Shown here piece after piece: positions 45,369 to 53,662 of a stretch of 64,000 nucleotides of DNA. The notes under the pieces are model-generated. The model was not told the DNA's origin. It was given only the letters and a program-made list of their open reading frames with translations, and made no database searches. Made by a program: the position numbers and the translations under genes. The first letter of the stretch is position 1, and the number at the start of each line of letters is the position of its first letter. The stretch comes from Sphingomonas sanguinis. GTDB taxonomy: Bacteria; Pseudomonadota; Alphaproteobacteria; Sphingomonadales; Sphingomonadaceae. The stretch is taken from positions 2,532,501 through 2,596,500 of the forward strand of contig NZ_CP079203.1 in NCBI RefSeq assembly GCF_019297835.1. Reading direction: 5' to 3'.

Positions 45369-45402
45369 CAAGGCCTCGAAACAGGATTTCGGGGCCTTTT
45401 TC
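45369..45402 (+). terminator. Rho-independent terminator after ctaD
   Basis: The stem pairs AAGGCCTCGAAA with TTTCGGGGCCTT (one wobble) around a 5-nt loop and continues into TTTTTC. It lies 25 nt after the ctaD stop and would separate ctaCD from everything downstream. Confidence 0.85.
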
Positions 45403-45642
45403 ATTACACGTACGTCACGATAGGTCCGGATCGGTCGAATAGCCCCGCTGATGCGACGAGCGGCGGAACCTTTCATATTTTGTTATCCACATTGACACCA
45501 AATTGCCCCGGTCGCCCAGCTGGGGCGGTTAGCGGGTACATATCCAATGATGGGGCGGGATACAGGTGCGGCGCCGGTGACGGCGGCCGTGCGCGAGGGT
45601 GCGGATGCGCCCGGCATCGGCGCGGATGCGGGCCGTTCGCCA

Positions 45643-47292
45643 ATGAAGACCAGCGGCGCGATGCTGCCCTTGCTGGCGCTGGCGGCGTGTGGCGGCGGGG
45701 GCGGGAGCGGCTCCAGCAGCAGCGTTTCCGGCGGCTCGGCGAGCCCCGCCGGCTCGACCACGCCCGTCGTGGTGGTCAGCGCCGCGCCCACCACGACCGA
45801 GGCCAGCCGCTTCCTCGCCCAGGCGACGATGGGCGCGACCCGGACCATGATCGATACGGTCGTCTCGCGCGGCTATGACGGCTGGCTGACCGACCAGTTC
45901 GCCCTGCCCCGCGCGACCAGCCATTGGGACTGGATGATCGCGGGCGGCTATGACGCCGCCGCCAACCGCAATTCGCTGGCCGGGCTGGACCCGACGCTCT
46001 GGCGGCAGATGATCGTCGAGCCGGATCAGCTGCGCCAGCGGATCGGCATGGCGCTGCTCGACATATTGGTGGTCGGCGTCGACGGCGTGACCGATGCCTG
46101 GCGTGCGTTCAGCATGGCGGCCTATGTCGACGTGCTGCTCGACAATGCGTTCGGCAATTACCGCGACCTGCTGGGCGCGATCACGACCAATTTCGCGATG
46201 GCCAGCTTCCTGACCTTCCTCAACAACCGGAAGGGCAATCCGACGACCGGCGCGCAACCCGACGAGAATTATGCGCGCGAGTTGATGCAGCTGTTCACGC
46301 TGGGGCTCTACCAGCTCAACATGGACGGCTCGGCCAAGACCAATGGCGGCCAGCCGATCGAAACCTATAATCAGGCCGATGTGTCGGGGCTGGCCCGCGT
46401 CTTCACCGGGCTTGCCCCGGCGACCAGCGACAGCAGCACACCTGCGCGTTACCGGATGCCGCTGGTGATGAATGCCGGGATCAACGAGACCGGCACGGCG
46501 AGCTTTCTGGGCACGACGGTCAGCGGCGGCGGCATGGCGGCGATCAAGAGCGCGCTCGACACGATCTTCGCCCACCCCAATCTGCCGCCCTTCGTCTCGC
46601 GCCAGCTGATCCAGCGGCTCGTGACCAGCAACCCCTCGCCCGCCTATATCAGCCGCGTCGCCAGCACCTTCACCGACAACGGCCAGGGCGTGCGCGGCGA
46701 CATGAAGGCGGTGATCCGCACCATCCTGCTCGACAGCGAGGCGCGGACCCTGCCCGCCACCGCCAATGCGGGCAAGCTGCGCGAGCCGGTGCTGCGACTG
46801 ACCGGCTGGGCGCGCGCCTTCGGGGCGAGTTCCCCCTCCAACGCCTGGGCGATCGGCGACACCTCCAACGCGACCAGCCGGTTGGGGCAGAGCAAGGGCC
46901 GCAGCCCCTCGGTCTTCAACTTCTACCGCCCCGGCTACACCCCGCCCGGCACCAGTTTGGCAAGCGGCGGCCTAGTCGCGCCCGAGTTCCAGATCACCAA
47001 CGAACAGAGCGTCGTCGGCTATGTGAACTTCATGTACGGGCTGATCGCCAACGGTATCGGCGATGTGAAGGCCGATTACACCGCGATCCAGACATTGGCG
47101 GCGGACAGCAAGGCGCTGGTCGATGAGGTCAATCTGGTCCTCGCCGCCGGGCAATTGTCGGCCTCGACCGTGACGACGATCCGCAGCGCGGTCGACAGCG
47201 TGGCGGCGACCGCCGCGAACGGCCCGATCAACCGGGTCGGCATCGCCATCCTGCTGACCATGGCCTCCCCCGAATATCTGAACCTGCGGTGA
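45643..47292 (+). CDS. DUF1800 family lipoprotein
   Basis: The protein has 549 residues. MKTSGAMLPLLALAAC is a lipoprotein signal (Cys16), followed by a Gly/Ser linker and the DUF1800 domain. The family motifs are visible: RFLAQATMGAT, ENYARELMQLFTLGLY, FVSRQLIQRLV and SPSVFNFYRPGYTP. The function is unknown, and these genes are usually paired with DUF1501 genes, as here. I chose 45643 for the signal peptide; an in-frame ATG at 45547 would hide it behind 32 residues. It is translated tightly with the next gene (GTGA). Confidence 0.85.
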   Translation: MKTSGAMLPLLALAACGGGGGSGSSSSVSGGSASPAGSTTPVVVVSAAPTTTEASRFLAQATMGATRTMIDTVVSRGYDGWLTDQFALPRATSHWDWMIAGGYDAAANRNSLAGLDPTLWRQMIVEPDQLRQRIGMALLDILVVGVDGVTDAWRAFSMAAYVDVLLDNAFGNYRDLLGAITTNFAMASFLTFLNNRKGNPTTGAQPDENYARELMQLFTLGLYQLNMDGSAKTNGGQPIETYNQADVSGLARVFTGLAPATSDSSTPARYRMPLVMNAGINETGTASFLGTTVSGGGMAAIKSALDTIFAHPNLPPFVSRQLIQRLVTSNPSPAYISRVASTFTDNGQGVRGDMKAVIRTILLDSEARTLPATANAGKLREPVLRLTGWARAFGASSPSNAWAIGDTSNATSRLGQSKGRSPSVFNFYRPGYTPPGTSLASGGLVAPEFQITNEQSVVGYVNFMYGLIANGIGDVKADYTAIQTLAADSKALVDEVNLVLAAGQLSASTVTTIRSAVDSVAATAANGPINRVGIAILLTMASPEYLNLR

Positions 47293-48680
47293 CGAGCATG
47301 ATGCAAGACCAATCCAGACGCGCCTTCCTGAAGCGCAGCGCACTGCTCGGCCTGGCCGGGACCGCCACCCCCTTCGTCTCCAGCCTGGCCGCGATCGGCG
47401 AGGCGGCGGCGGCCACCGCGTCCGATTACAAGGCGCTGGTCTGCGTGTTCCTCTATGGCGGGAACGACTATGCCAACACGCTGGTCCCCTATGACGAGAC
47501 GAGCTTTGCCGCCTATCGCGCGGCGCGGGCCAATATCGGCTATCAGCGCGATGCGCTGGCCGCCAGCGTCCTGAACCCCGCCGTCGCGTTGGCCGGAGGG
47601 CGCAGCTATGCGCTGTCGCCCGCCATGCCGGAAATGGGCCAGCTGTTCGCGGCGGGCAGGATGGCGGTCGCGCTGAACGTCGGTACGCTGGTCGAGCCGA
47701 CGACCAAGACGCAGTACAACAACCGCACCGTCCGGCTGCCGCCCAAGCTGTTCAGCCACAACGACCAGCAGAGCTTCTTCCAGGCGTCCAGCCCCGAAGG
47801 CGCGACGAGCGGCTGGGGCGGGCGGATCGGCGACGTGTTCCAGAACGGCAACGGCACCGCCGCGCTGACCTGCATCAACACCAGCGGCAATGCGGTATAC
47901 CTGACCGGGCGGACCGCGATCCAATATGCGGTCGGCACCGGCGGCCCGGTCGCTCTGCTCAACAACAGCCGCACGCTCTATGGCTCATCCTCCGCGCTCG
48001 ACACGCTGCGCAGCCTGATGACGACCGAATCGAGCTTTGCGATGGCGAGCGAACATGCGCGCATCTCCAAGCGCGCCTTCGACGTGCAGGCGCAGCTCAG
48101 CAGCGCGCTGGCGGGCGCTCCGGCGGCCAATTTCCCGCTTTTCCCGTCGAACAACAATCTGGCCGACCAGCTCAAGATGGTCGCGCGGATGATTGCAGTC
48201 AGCCAGACGCTGGGGCTGAAGCGGCAGGTCTTCTTCGTGTCGATGGGCGGGTTCGACCTGCACGACAATCTGGTCGCGCAGCATCCGGGGCTGTTGTCCA
48301 AGGTGTCGGCGGCGATGAAGGCCTTTTACGACACCACCAATGCGCTGGGCGTCGCCAATCAGGTGACGAGCTTCACCGCGTCGGACTTCGGCCGGACGCT
48401 CCAGTCGAACGACGACGGCTCCGACCATGGCTGGGGCGGCATGCACTTCATCGTCGGCGGCGCGGTGCACGGACAGCGTTTCTATGGCAAGGCCCCGGCG
48501 GTGGGTAACGGCACCGGCGACGATGTCGGCCAAGGCCGGTTGCTCCCCACCATGTCGGTCGACCAATATGCCGCGACGCTGGCCAGCTGGTTCGGCATCG
48601 ACTCGAGCGGCCTGCGCACCGTGCTGCCCAATATCGGCAATTACGATGCGTCGACCTGGAATCAGGGGTTCCTGGGATAA
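47289..48680 (+). CDS. DUF1501 family Tat-exported protein
   Basis: The protein has 463 residues. The N-terminus has the twin-arginine motif SRRAFLKRSALLGLAG (Arg10-Arg11) and a hydrophobic stretch, so it should be exported folded via Tat. The DUF1501 domain resembles the alkaline-phosphatase/sulfatase fold and shows VFLYGGNDYANTLVPYD, VSMGGFDLHDN and ASDFGRTLQSNDDGSDHGWGG, with likely metal residues. The GTG start overlaps the previous stop (GTGA); ATGs at 47298 and 47301 are alternatives. The function is not established. Confidence 0.87.
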   Translation: MTSMMQDQSRRAFLKRSALLGLAGTATPFVSSLAAIGEAAAATASDYKALVCVFLYGGNDYANTLVPYDETSFAAYRAARANIGYQRDALAASVLNPAVALAGGRSYALSPAMPEMGQLFAAGRMAVALNVGTLVEPTTKTQYNNRTVRLPPKLFSHNDQQSFFQASSPEGATSGWGGRIGDVFQNGNGTAALTCINTSGNAVYLTGRTAIQYAVGTGGPVALLNNSRTLYGSSSALDTLRSLMTTESSFAMASEHARISKRAFDVQAQLSSALAGAPAANFPLFPSNNNLADQLKMVARMIAVSQTLGLKRQVFFVSMGGFDLHDNLVAQHPGLLSKVSAAMKAFYDTTNALGVANQVTSFTASDFGRTLQSNDDGSDHGWGGMHFIVGGAVHGQRFYGKAPAVGNGTGDDVGQGRLLPTMSVDQYAATLASWFGIDSSGLRTVLPNIGNYDASTWNQGFLG

Positions 48681-48779
48681 GTTCAGCCGCTAGTGACAAT
48701 ATAACATATTGATTTGAAGCAATTCTCCGATCAGCGCCGATCGGAAAACTTAACCCTCTGCTCGTCTGGCACCGAACCG

Positions 48780-48804
48780 CGCGGCCCCCATATGGGCGGC
48801 CGCG
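48780..48804. promoter_or_regulatory. Hairpin in the leader of the alcohol dehydrogenase gene
   Basis: GCGGCC (48781-48786) pairs with GGCCGC (48798-48803) around CCCATATGGG, itself palindromic. It lies 38 nt before the ATG. It may terminate upstream transcription, protect the 5' end or bind a regulator. A smaller CCGATC/GATCGG pair lies at 48727-48744. Confidence 0.4.
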
Positions 48805-48842
48805 TTCGTTCGTTCGCGTCACAGATTTCCAGAGGAGCTTCC

Positions 48843-49907
48843 ATGCCCACTCCCGCCAAGGGTTATGCCGCCCAGTCGGCCGAAACCCCGCTCGCCCCCT
48901 TCTCCTTCGAGCGTCGCGACCCGCAGGGCGACGATGTCGCGATCGACATCCTTTATTGCGGCGTCTGCCATTCCGACCTGCACACCGCACGCGGCGAGTG
49001 GGCGGGCACCCAATATCCGTGCGTGCCGGGGCATGAGATCGTCGGCCGAGTGACCGCCGTCGGCGGCGACGTGACCAAGTACCAGGTCGGCGATCTGGTC
49101 GGCGTCGGCTGCATGGTCGACAGCTGCGGCCACTGCCCGTCCTGCCATGACGGCGAAGAGCAATATTGCGAGACGACCGGTTTCGTCGGCACCTATAACG
49201 GCCCCGACCCCGTGCTGGGCGGCCATACCTTTGGCGGCTATTCCGACCATATCGTGGTCAAGGAAGGCTTCGTCCTGAAGATCAACCATGACGAGGCCGA
49301 TCTGGCCGCCGTCGCGCCGTTGCTGTGCGCGGGCATCACCACCTATTCGCCGCTGCGCCACTGGAAGGTCGGGCCGGGCCAGAAGGTCGGCATCGTCGGT
49401 CTCGGCGGCCTTGGCCATATGGGCGTGAAGATCGCCGCCGCCATGGGGGCCGAAGTCTATGTCTTCTCGACTTCGCCGGGCAAGGCCGAGGATGCCAAGC
49501 GACTGGGCGCCAAGGGCCTGATCGTGTCGAAGGACGAAGCGCAGATGGCGGAGCACGCGAACAGCTTCGACTTCATCCTGAACACGGTCGCCGCGCCGCA
49601 TAACCTGGACGCGTTCCTGATGCTGCTGAAGCGCGACGGCACGATGACCCTGGTCGGCGTCCCCGATTCGCCGCACCCGTCGCCCTCGGTCGGCAACCTG
49701 GTCTTCCGCCGCCGTTCGCTGGCGGGCTCGCTGATCGGCGGCATCGCCGAGACGCAGGAGATGCTCGATTTCTGTCATGAGCATGGCCTGACCGCCGATA
49801 TCGAGATGATCGCGATGGACGAGGTCAACACCGCCTATGACCGGATGCAGAAGAGCGATGTGAAGTATCGCTTCGTGATCGACATGGCGACGTTGAAGCA
49901 GGACTGA
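48843..49907 (+). CDS. Zinc-dependent NAD(P)H alcohol/aldehyde dehydrogenase (YahK-like)
   Basis: The protein has 354 residues and is a medium-chain dehydrogenase. The catalytic zinc site includes Cys42 (YCGVCHSD) and His64-Glu65 (GHEIVG). The structural zinc is bound by Cys95, 98, 101 and 109 ([15 protein letters not shown]). The nucleotide fold has [32 protein letters not shown] places it in the YahK/cinnamyl-alcohol dehydrogenase group, which usually reduces aldehydes. AGAGGAGC precedes the ATG by 6 nt. It sits between the two halves of the cox cluster with no obvious link. Confidence 0.9.
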   Translation: MPTPAKGYAAQSAETPLAPFSFERRDPQGDDVAIDILYCGVCHSDLHTARGEWAGTQYPCVPGHEIVGRVTAVGGDVTKYQVGDLVGVGCMVDSCGHCPSCHDGEEQYCETTGFVGTYNGPDPVLGGHTFGGYSDHIVVKEGFVLKINHDEADLAAVAPLLCAGITTYSPLRHWKVGPGQKVGIVGLGGLGHMGVKIAAAMGAEVYVFSTSPGKAEDAKRLGAKGLIVSKDEAQMAEHANSFDFILNTVAAPHNLDAFLMLLKRDGTMTLVGVPDSPHPSPSVGNLVFRRRSLAGSLIGGIAETQEMLDFCHEHGLTADIEMIAMDEVNTAYDRMQKSDVKYRFVIDMATLKQD

Positions 49908-49923
49908 CCTTCATGAGTCTCAC

Positions 49924-50031
49924 GCCCCTCCCGCAGGCGGGAGGGGATGGGGGAGGGAAAGCCACGGGCGTTGGTCTCGGTGAGACATCCCGCCCTCCCC
50001 CCGGCCCCCTCCCGCCTGCGGGAGGGGGTGC
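49924..50031. repeat. Palindromic element C2 (two-armed)
   Basis: Left arm GCCCCTCCCGCAGGCGGGAG (then GGG...TGGGGGAGGG) and right arm CCCTCCCCCC...CCTCCCGCCTGCGGGAGG are inverted. A central GTCTC/GAGAC hairpin is present. It fills most of the gap between the dehydrogenase and ctaB genes. Confidence 0.85.
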
Positions 50032-50071
50032 GTTTGCCGTGAGGATGTGGCGCACCAACCAACCGCTTCGA

Positions 50072-50100
50072 TTGCCCCCCTTCCCCCCAAGCCCTATATG
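50072..50100 (+). promoter_or_regulatory. Candidate ctaB promoter
   Basis: TTGCCC (50072-50077) and TATATG (50095-50100) are separated by 17 bp. The -10 ends 10 nt before the ctaB ATG. It would let the second half of the cox cluster be expressed independently, with a very short leader. Confidence 0.5.
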
Positions 50101-50110
50101 CGGGGCTCCC

Positions 50111-51010
50111 ATGTCCAGCATTCCCTCCTCCGTCTTCGTTCCCGCCGACTGGCGCGACTTCCTGGCGCTCACCAAGCCGCGGGTGATGACGCTGGTGGTA
50201 TTCACCGGGCTGTGCGGGATGCTGGCCGCGCCCGTGGGCGTCGATCCGGTCATCGGCTTCACCGCCATATTGTGCATCGCGCTGGGCGCGGGCGCGGCGG
50301 GAGCACTCAATCAATGGTATGAGGCGGACCTCGACGCGCTGATGAAGCGCACCGCCAAGCGGCCGCTGCCCGCCGGGCGCATGACCCGCGAATCGGCGCT
50401 GCATTTCGGCGTAGGGCTCGCCTGTTTCTCGGTCTTGCTGATGGGGCTGGCGGTCAATTATGTCGCCGCCGGCATCCTGACCGTCTCGATCCTGTTCTAT
50501 GTGCTGGTCTATACCGTCTGGCTGAAGCGGCGGACGCCGCAGAATATCGTCATCGGCGGCGCGGCGGGCGCGTTTCCGCCGCTGATCGGCTGGGCCGCCG
50601 CGACGGGTGAGGTCGCGCTCCTCCCCTTCCTGCTGTTCAGCCTGGTCTTTCTGTGGACGCCGCCGCATTTCTGGGCGCTGGCCCTTTTCGTGAAGACCGA
50701 TTACGCCAATGCGGGCGTGCCGATGCTCCCCGTGGTCGCGGGCGAGCGGGTGACGCGCGCGCAGATCGGACTCTACACCATCCCGATGGCGATCGCCGCC
50801 GTCGCGCCCTGGCCGCTGGGGCTGACGGGTCCGATCTATGGTGTGATCGCGACCGCCGGGACCGCGCTGTTCGCCGCCTATGCCGCGATCGTCGCCTTCC
50901 GGCATACCCAGCCCGAGGACACGATGAAGCCGGAAAAGCGGCTGTTCAAATATTCGATACTCTATCTTTTCCTTCTCTTTGGCGCGCTGGTGGTGGATCG
51001 TTGGGCATGA
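50111..51010 (+). CDS. ctaB: Protoheme IX farnesyltransferase (haem O synthase)
   Basis: The protein has 299 residues and about eight membrane helices. [23 protein letters not shown] is the prenyl-diphosphate binding motif, and [14 protein letters not shown] is typical of CyoE/CtaB. It adds a farnesyl group to haem b, giving haem O for the oxidase. I chose the ATG at 50111 (MSSIPSSVF); upstream codons derive from element C2. The stop overlaps the next small gene by 4 nt. Confidence 0.95.
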   Translation: MSSIPSSVFVPADWRDFLALTKPRVMTLVVFTGLCGMLAAPVGVDPVIGFTAILCIALGAGAAGALNQWYEADLDALMKRTAKRPLPAGRMTRESALHFGVGLACFSVLLMGLAVNYVAAGILTVSILFYVLVYTVWLKRRTPQNIVIGGAAGAFPPLIGWAAATGEVALLPFLLFSLVFLWTPPHFWALALFVKTDYANAGVPMLPVVAGERVTRAQIGLYTIPMAIAAVAPWPLGLTGPIYGVIATAGTALFAAYAAIVAFRHTQPEDTMKPEKRLFKYSILYLFLLFGALVVDRWA

Positions 51011-51141
51011 CGCCTGACGATTCGAATCGGATTCGCGCCAAGCAACGCGCCCGCGCCACCGCCATGGCGCTGCTGCTCGGCTTTCTGGTGGTGCTGATCT
51101 TCTTCATCACCCTGTCGAAAATCCGGTCGGGCATGCACTGA
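51007..51141 (+). CDS. Single-helix membrane peptide between ctaB and ctaG
   Basis: The protein has 44 residues: a basic cytoplasmic N-terminus ([14 protein letters not shown]), one membrane helix ([17 protein letters not shown]) and a short tail. It overlaps ctaB by 4 nt (ATGA) and ctaG by 1 nt (TGATG), which strongly supports translation. Small CoxF-like single-helix proteins occur at this place in many alphaproteobacterial oxidase operons and are thought to act in assembly; the name is by position only. Confidence 0.8.
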   Translation: MTPDDSNRIRAKQRARATAMALLLGFLVVLIFFITLSKIRSGMH

Positions 51142-51680
51142 TGCGACTGACGCGCCAGGGTCGGACGGTTGCGCTGGCGATCTTCGGCGTGGTGTTCATG
51201 ACCGGCCTCGCCTTTGCCAGCGTTCCGCTCTACCGCATGTTCTGCCAGGTGACGGGTTATCAGGGCACGACCCAGCGTGGGAACGCCGCGCCGGGCAGCG
51301 TCCACCGCCAGATCACCGTCAATTTCGACGCCAACGTCTCCTCGCGGCTCGCCTGGACCTTCAAGCCCGAGAATCCGCACGAAACCGTCGATATCGGCGC
51401 GCGCGACATGGTGTTCTTCACCGCCACCAACAACGCGAAGGTGCCGGTGACGGGGACCGCGACGTTCAACGTCACCCCCGATCAGGCGGGCCGCTACTTC
51501 ACCAAGATTCAGTGCTTCTGCTTCACCCAGCAGACGCTCAAACCCGGCGAGACGGCGCGGATGCCGGTGATCTTCTTCATCGACCCGAAGATCCTGAATG
51601 ACCCCGACGCGCGCGACATCGAGACCATCACCCTGTCCTACACATTTTACCCGGTGGATTCGGCGAAGAAAGCGGGTTAG
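51141..51680 (+). CDS. ctaG: Cytochrome c oxidase assembly protein CtaG (Cox11)
   Basis: The protein has 179 residues. One N-terminal helix (about 10-30) precedes the periplasmic domain, with Cys35 in YRMFCQVTGY and the copper-binding CFCF at 125-128. It delivers copper to the CuB site of subunit I. SYTFYPVD near the end is the family C-terminal motif. It is coupled to the upstream peptide gene and precedes ctaE by 37 bp. Confidence 0.96.
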   Translation: MRLTRQGRTVALAIFGVVFMTGLAFASVPLYRMFCQVTGYQGTTQRGNAAPGSVHRQITVNFDANVSSRLAWTFKPENPHETVDIGARDMVFFTATNNAKVPVTGTATFNVTPDQAGRYFTKIQCFCFTQQTLKPGETARMPVIFFIDPKILNDPDARDIETITLSYTFYPVDSAKKAG

Positions 51681-51717
51681 CCTGTCCCCAAAATAGCAAA
51701 AACATAGGGACGGGATC

Positions 51718-52629
51718 ATGGCTGGCGCGAAGAACCACGACTATCATATCCTGCCGCCGAGCCCCTGGCCGCTGGCCAGTTCGATGTCGGCGCTGCTCAT
51801 GGCCTCCGGTGCGATCATGTGGATGCACAGCGTGCAGGGCGGCGGCTGGGCGTTCCTGGCGGGCCTGGCGGCGGTGCTGTTCTGCATGGGCAGCTGGTGG
51901 GCGGACGTGGTGCGCGAGGCGCATCATGGCGACCATACCCCCGTCGTCCAACTGCATTTCCGATACGGCATGATCCTGTTCATCGCATCGGAAGTGATGT
52001 TCTTCGTCGGCTGGTTCTGGGCCTTTTTCGACTTCGCGCTCTTCCCGACCGCGATGAGCTTCGTCGACGGACAGGTCGAGCGCGCGACCGAGGGCGCCGC
52101 CGCCATCGCCGCGACCTGGCCGCCCAAGGGGCTGGAGGTGATCGATGCCTTCAAGCTGCCGCTTCTCAACACGCTGATCCTGCTGACCAGCGGCACCACC
52201 GTCACCTGGGCGCACCATGCGCTGATCCACAACCAGCGCGGCGGCGAGAAGCGCGGCCTGTGGGGTGCGCTGGGCGTGGGCGACCGCGACGGCGTGCTCA
52301 AGGGCCTGTGGCTGACCGTGATCCTGGGCCTGATCTTCAGCGCGATCCAGGCCTATGAATACATGCACGCGCCCTTCCCGTTCAAGGGCATCAACTATGG
52401 CGCGGCCTTCTTCATGGCGACCGGCTTCCATGGTTTCCACGTCATCGTCGGCACCATCTTCCTGATCGTCTGCCTGATCCGCGCCTATCGCGGCGACTTC
52501 ACGCCCCGCCAGCATTTCGGGTTCGAGGCGGCGGCCTGGTACTGGCATTTCGTCGACGTGGTGTGGCTGTTCCTGTTCGTCACCATCTATGTCTGGGGTG
52601 GCTGGGGCGCGCCGGTTCATAGTGGCTGA
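51718..52629 (+). CDS. ctaE: Cytochrome c oxidase subunit III
   Basis: The protein has 303 residues and seven membrane helices. HILPPSPWPLASSMSAL, FIASEVMFFVGWFWAFFD and AAWYWHFVDVVWLFLFVTIYVWG are family landmarks. It stabilises the catalytic core of the aa3 oxidase. The DUF983 gene begins inside its last codons. Confidence 0.97.
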   Translation: MAGAKNHDYHILPPSPWPLASSMSALLMASGAIMWMHSVQGGGWAFLAGLAAVLFCMGSWWADVVREAHHGDHTPVVQLHFRYGMILFIASEVMFFVGWFWAFFDFALFPTAMSFVDGQVERATEGAAAIAATWPPKGLEVIDAFKLPLLNTLILLTSGTTVTWAHHALIHNQRGGEKRGLWGALGVGDRDGVLKGLWLTVILGLIFSAIQAYEYMHAPFPFKGINYGAAFFMATGFHGFHVIVGTIFLIVCLIRAYRGDFTPRQHFGFEAAAWYWHFVDVVWLFLFVTIYVWGGWGAPVHSG

Positions 52630-53032
52630 GTTTACGCCTCCGACCATCGCGCAGGCGGCATTTCAGGGGCTGTGTCCGCGTTGCGGCCAGCCCCATTTGT
52701 TTGCAGGGCCGGTCTTTTCGACCAAGGTGACCACCTTTGCCGATACTTGCGCCGCGTGCGGGCTGGACTTCACCCGCTTCAATGTCGGCGATGGCCCGGC
52801 CGCGTTCCTGACGCTGATCCTGGGCACGATCATCACCATCGCGGCGATCACCGTCGAGCTGACCCTGCATCCGCCGCTGTGGCTGCAAATGGCGATCTGG
52901 CTGCCGCTGACCGCGATCGGCGTGGTCTACAGCTTGCGCATTGCCAAGGGGGCGCTGATGGCGGCCGAATATCGTAACGAGGCGCGCGAAGGCGCCGTGG
53001 TTCGCCCCGACGAGGACGCGGACGACGCATGA
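52622..53032 (+). CDS. DUF983 family zinc-ribbon membrane protein
   Basis: The protein has 136 residues from a GTG start at 52622, overlapping the ctaE stop by 8 nt. Two CxxC pairs (Cys18/Cys21 in CPRCG, Cys43/Cys46 in CAACG) form a likely zinc or metal site before two membrane helices (about 53-75 and 80-100). DUF983 genes sit in cox operons of many alphaproteobacteria, suggesting a role in oxidase assembly; this is by association. The start is uncertain, with an ATG at 52589 also in frame. It overlaps SURF1 by 4 nt. Confidence 0.82.
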   Translation: MAEFTPPTIAQAAFQGLCPRCGQPHLFAGPVFSTKVTTFADTCAACGLDFTRFNVGDGPAAFLTLILGTIITIAAITVELTLHPPLWLQMAIWLPLTAIGVVYSLRIAKGALMAAEYRNEAREGAVVRPDEDADDA

Positions 53033-53649
53033 AGCGTCTGCCGATCCTTCCCACGCTGGTCGTCGGTCTCGCGGTCGCGGCGATGGTCGCGCTCGGCCTG
53101 TGGCAGTTGCTCGATCGCCTGCCGGAAAAGGAAGCGTATCTGGCGCAGCTCGCCGCCAATCCGGCACGTCCCGTCATCGCCTTTCCGCTGACCCCCGACG
53201 AAAGCCTGCTCTTCCGCCGCACGGTCGCCGATTGCCGCCCGCCCGTGACCATCCGCCGCGCCGGCGCGGGGGCGGCGGGGTTCCGGCTGATCGCCACTTG
53301 TTCGGTCCCGCACGGGTCGTTGCAGGTGCAGCTGGGCACGACGCATGATCCGCGTGCCGAAATCGCATGGCCGGGCGGGCGCGTGACCGGCTATGTCGCC
53401 CATGCCCCGGACGGCCGCTCGCTGATCCAGTCGGCTTTCGATCACCGGCCGCAGGCGATGCTGCTGGTCGCCGACACGCCCGTCGCGGGCCTTGCGGCGA
53501 ACCCGCGACCCGACATTGATTCCGTGCCCAACAACCATCTCGCCTATGCGGTGCAATGGTTCCTGTTCGCCGCCATCGCCGCAATTATCTATGTTTTGGC
53601 GGTCATCCGGCGCAATCGAATGGTTGTGGTACGCAACGCACCCCGTTAA
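53029..53649 (+). CDS. SURF1 family oxidase assembly protein
   Basis: The protein has 206 residues. N-terminal helix (about 8-28, ending GLWQLLDRLPEKE) and C-terminal helix with the diagnostic PNNHLAYAVQWFLFA flank a periplasmic domain. SURF1 proteins insert haem a into subunit I. The length is slightly short for the family (often 220-250). It overlaps the DUF983 gene by 4 nt and precedes thrC by 13 bp. Confidence 0.92.
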   Translation: MKRLPILPTLVVGLAVAAMVALGLWQLLDRLPEKEAYLAQLAANPARPVIAFPLTPDESLLFRRTVADCRPPVTIRRAGAGAAGFRLIATCSVPHGSLQVQLGTTHDPRAEIAWPGGRVTGYVAHAPDGRSLIQSAFDHRPQAMLLVADTPVAGLAANPRPDIDSVPNNHLAYAVQWFLFAAIAAIIYVLAVIRRNRMVVVRNAPR

Positions 53650-53662
53650 GCCGCAGCGCATC

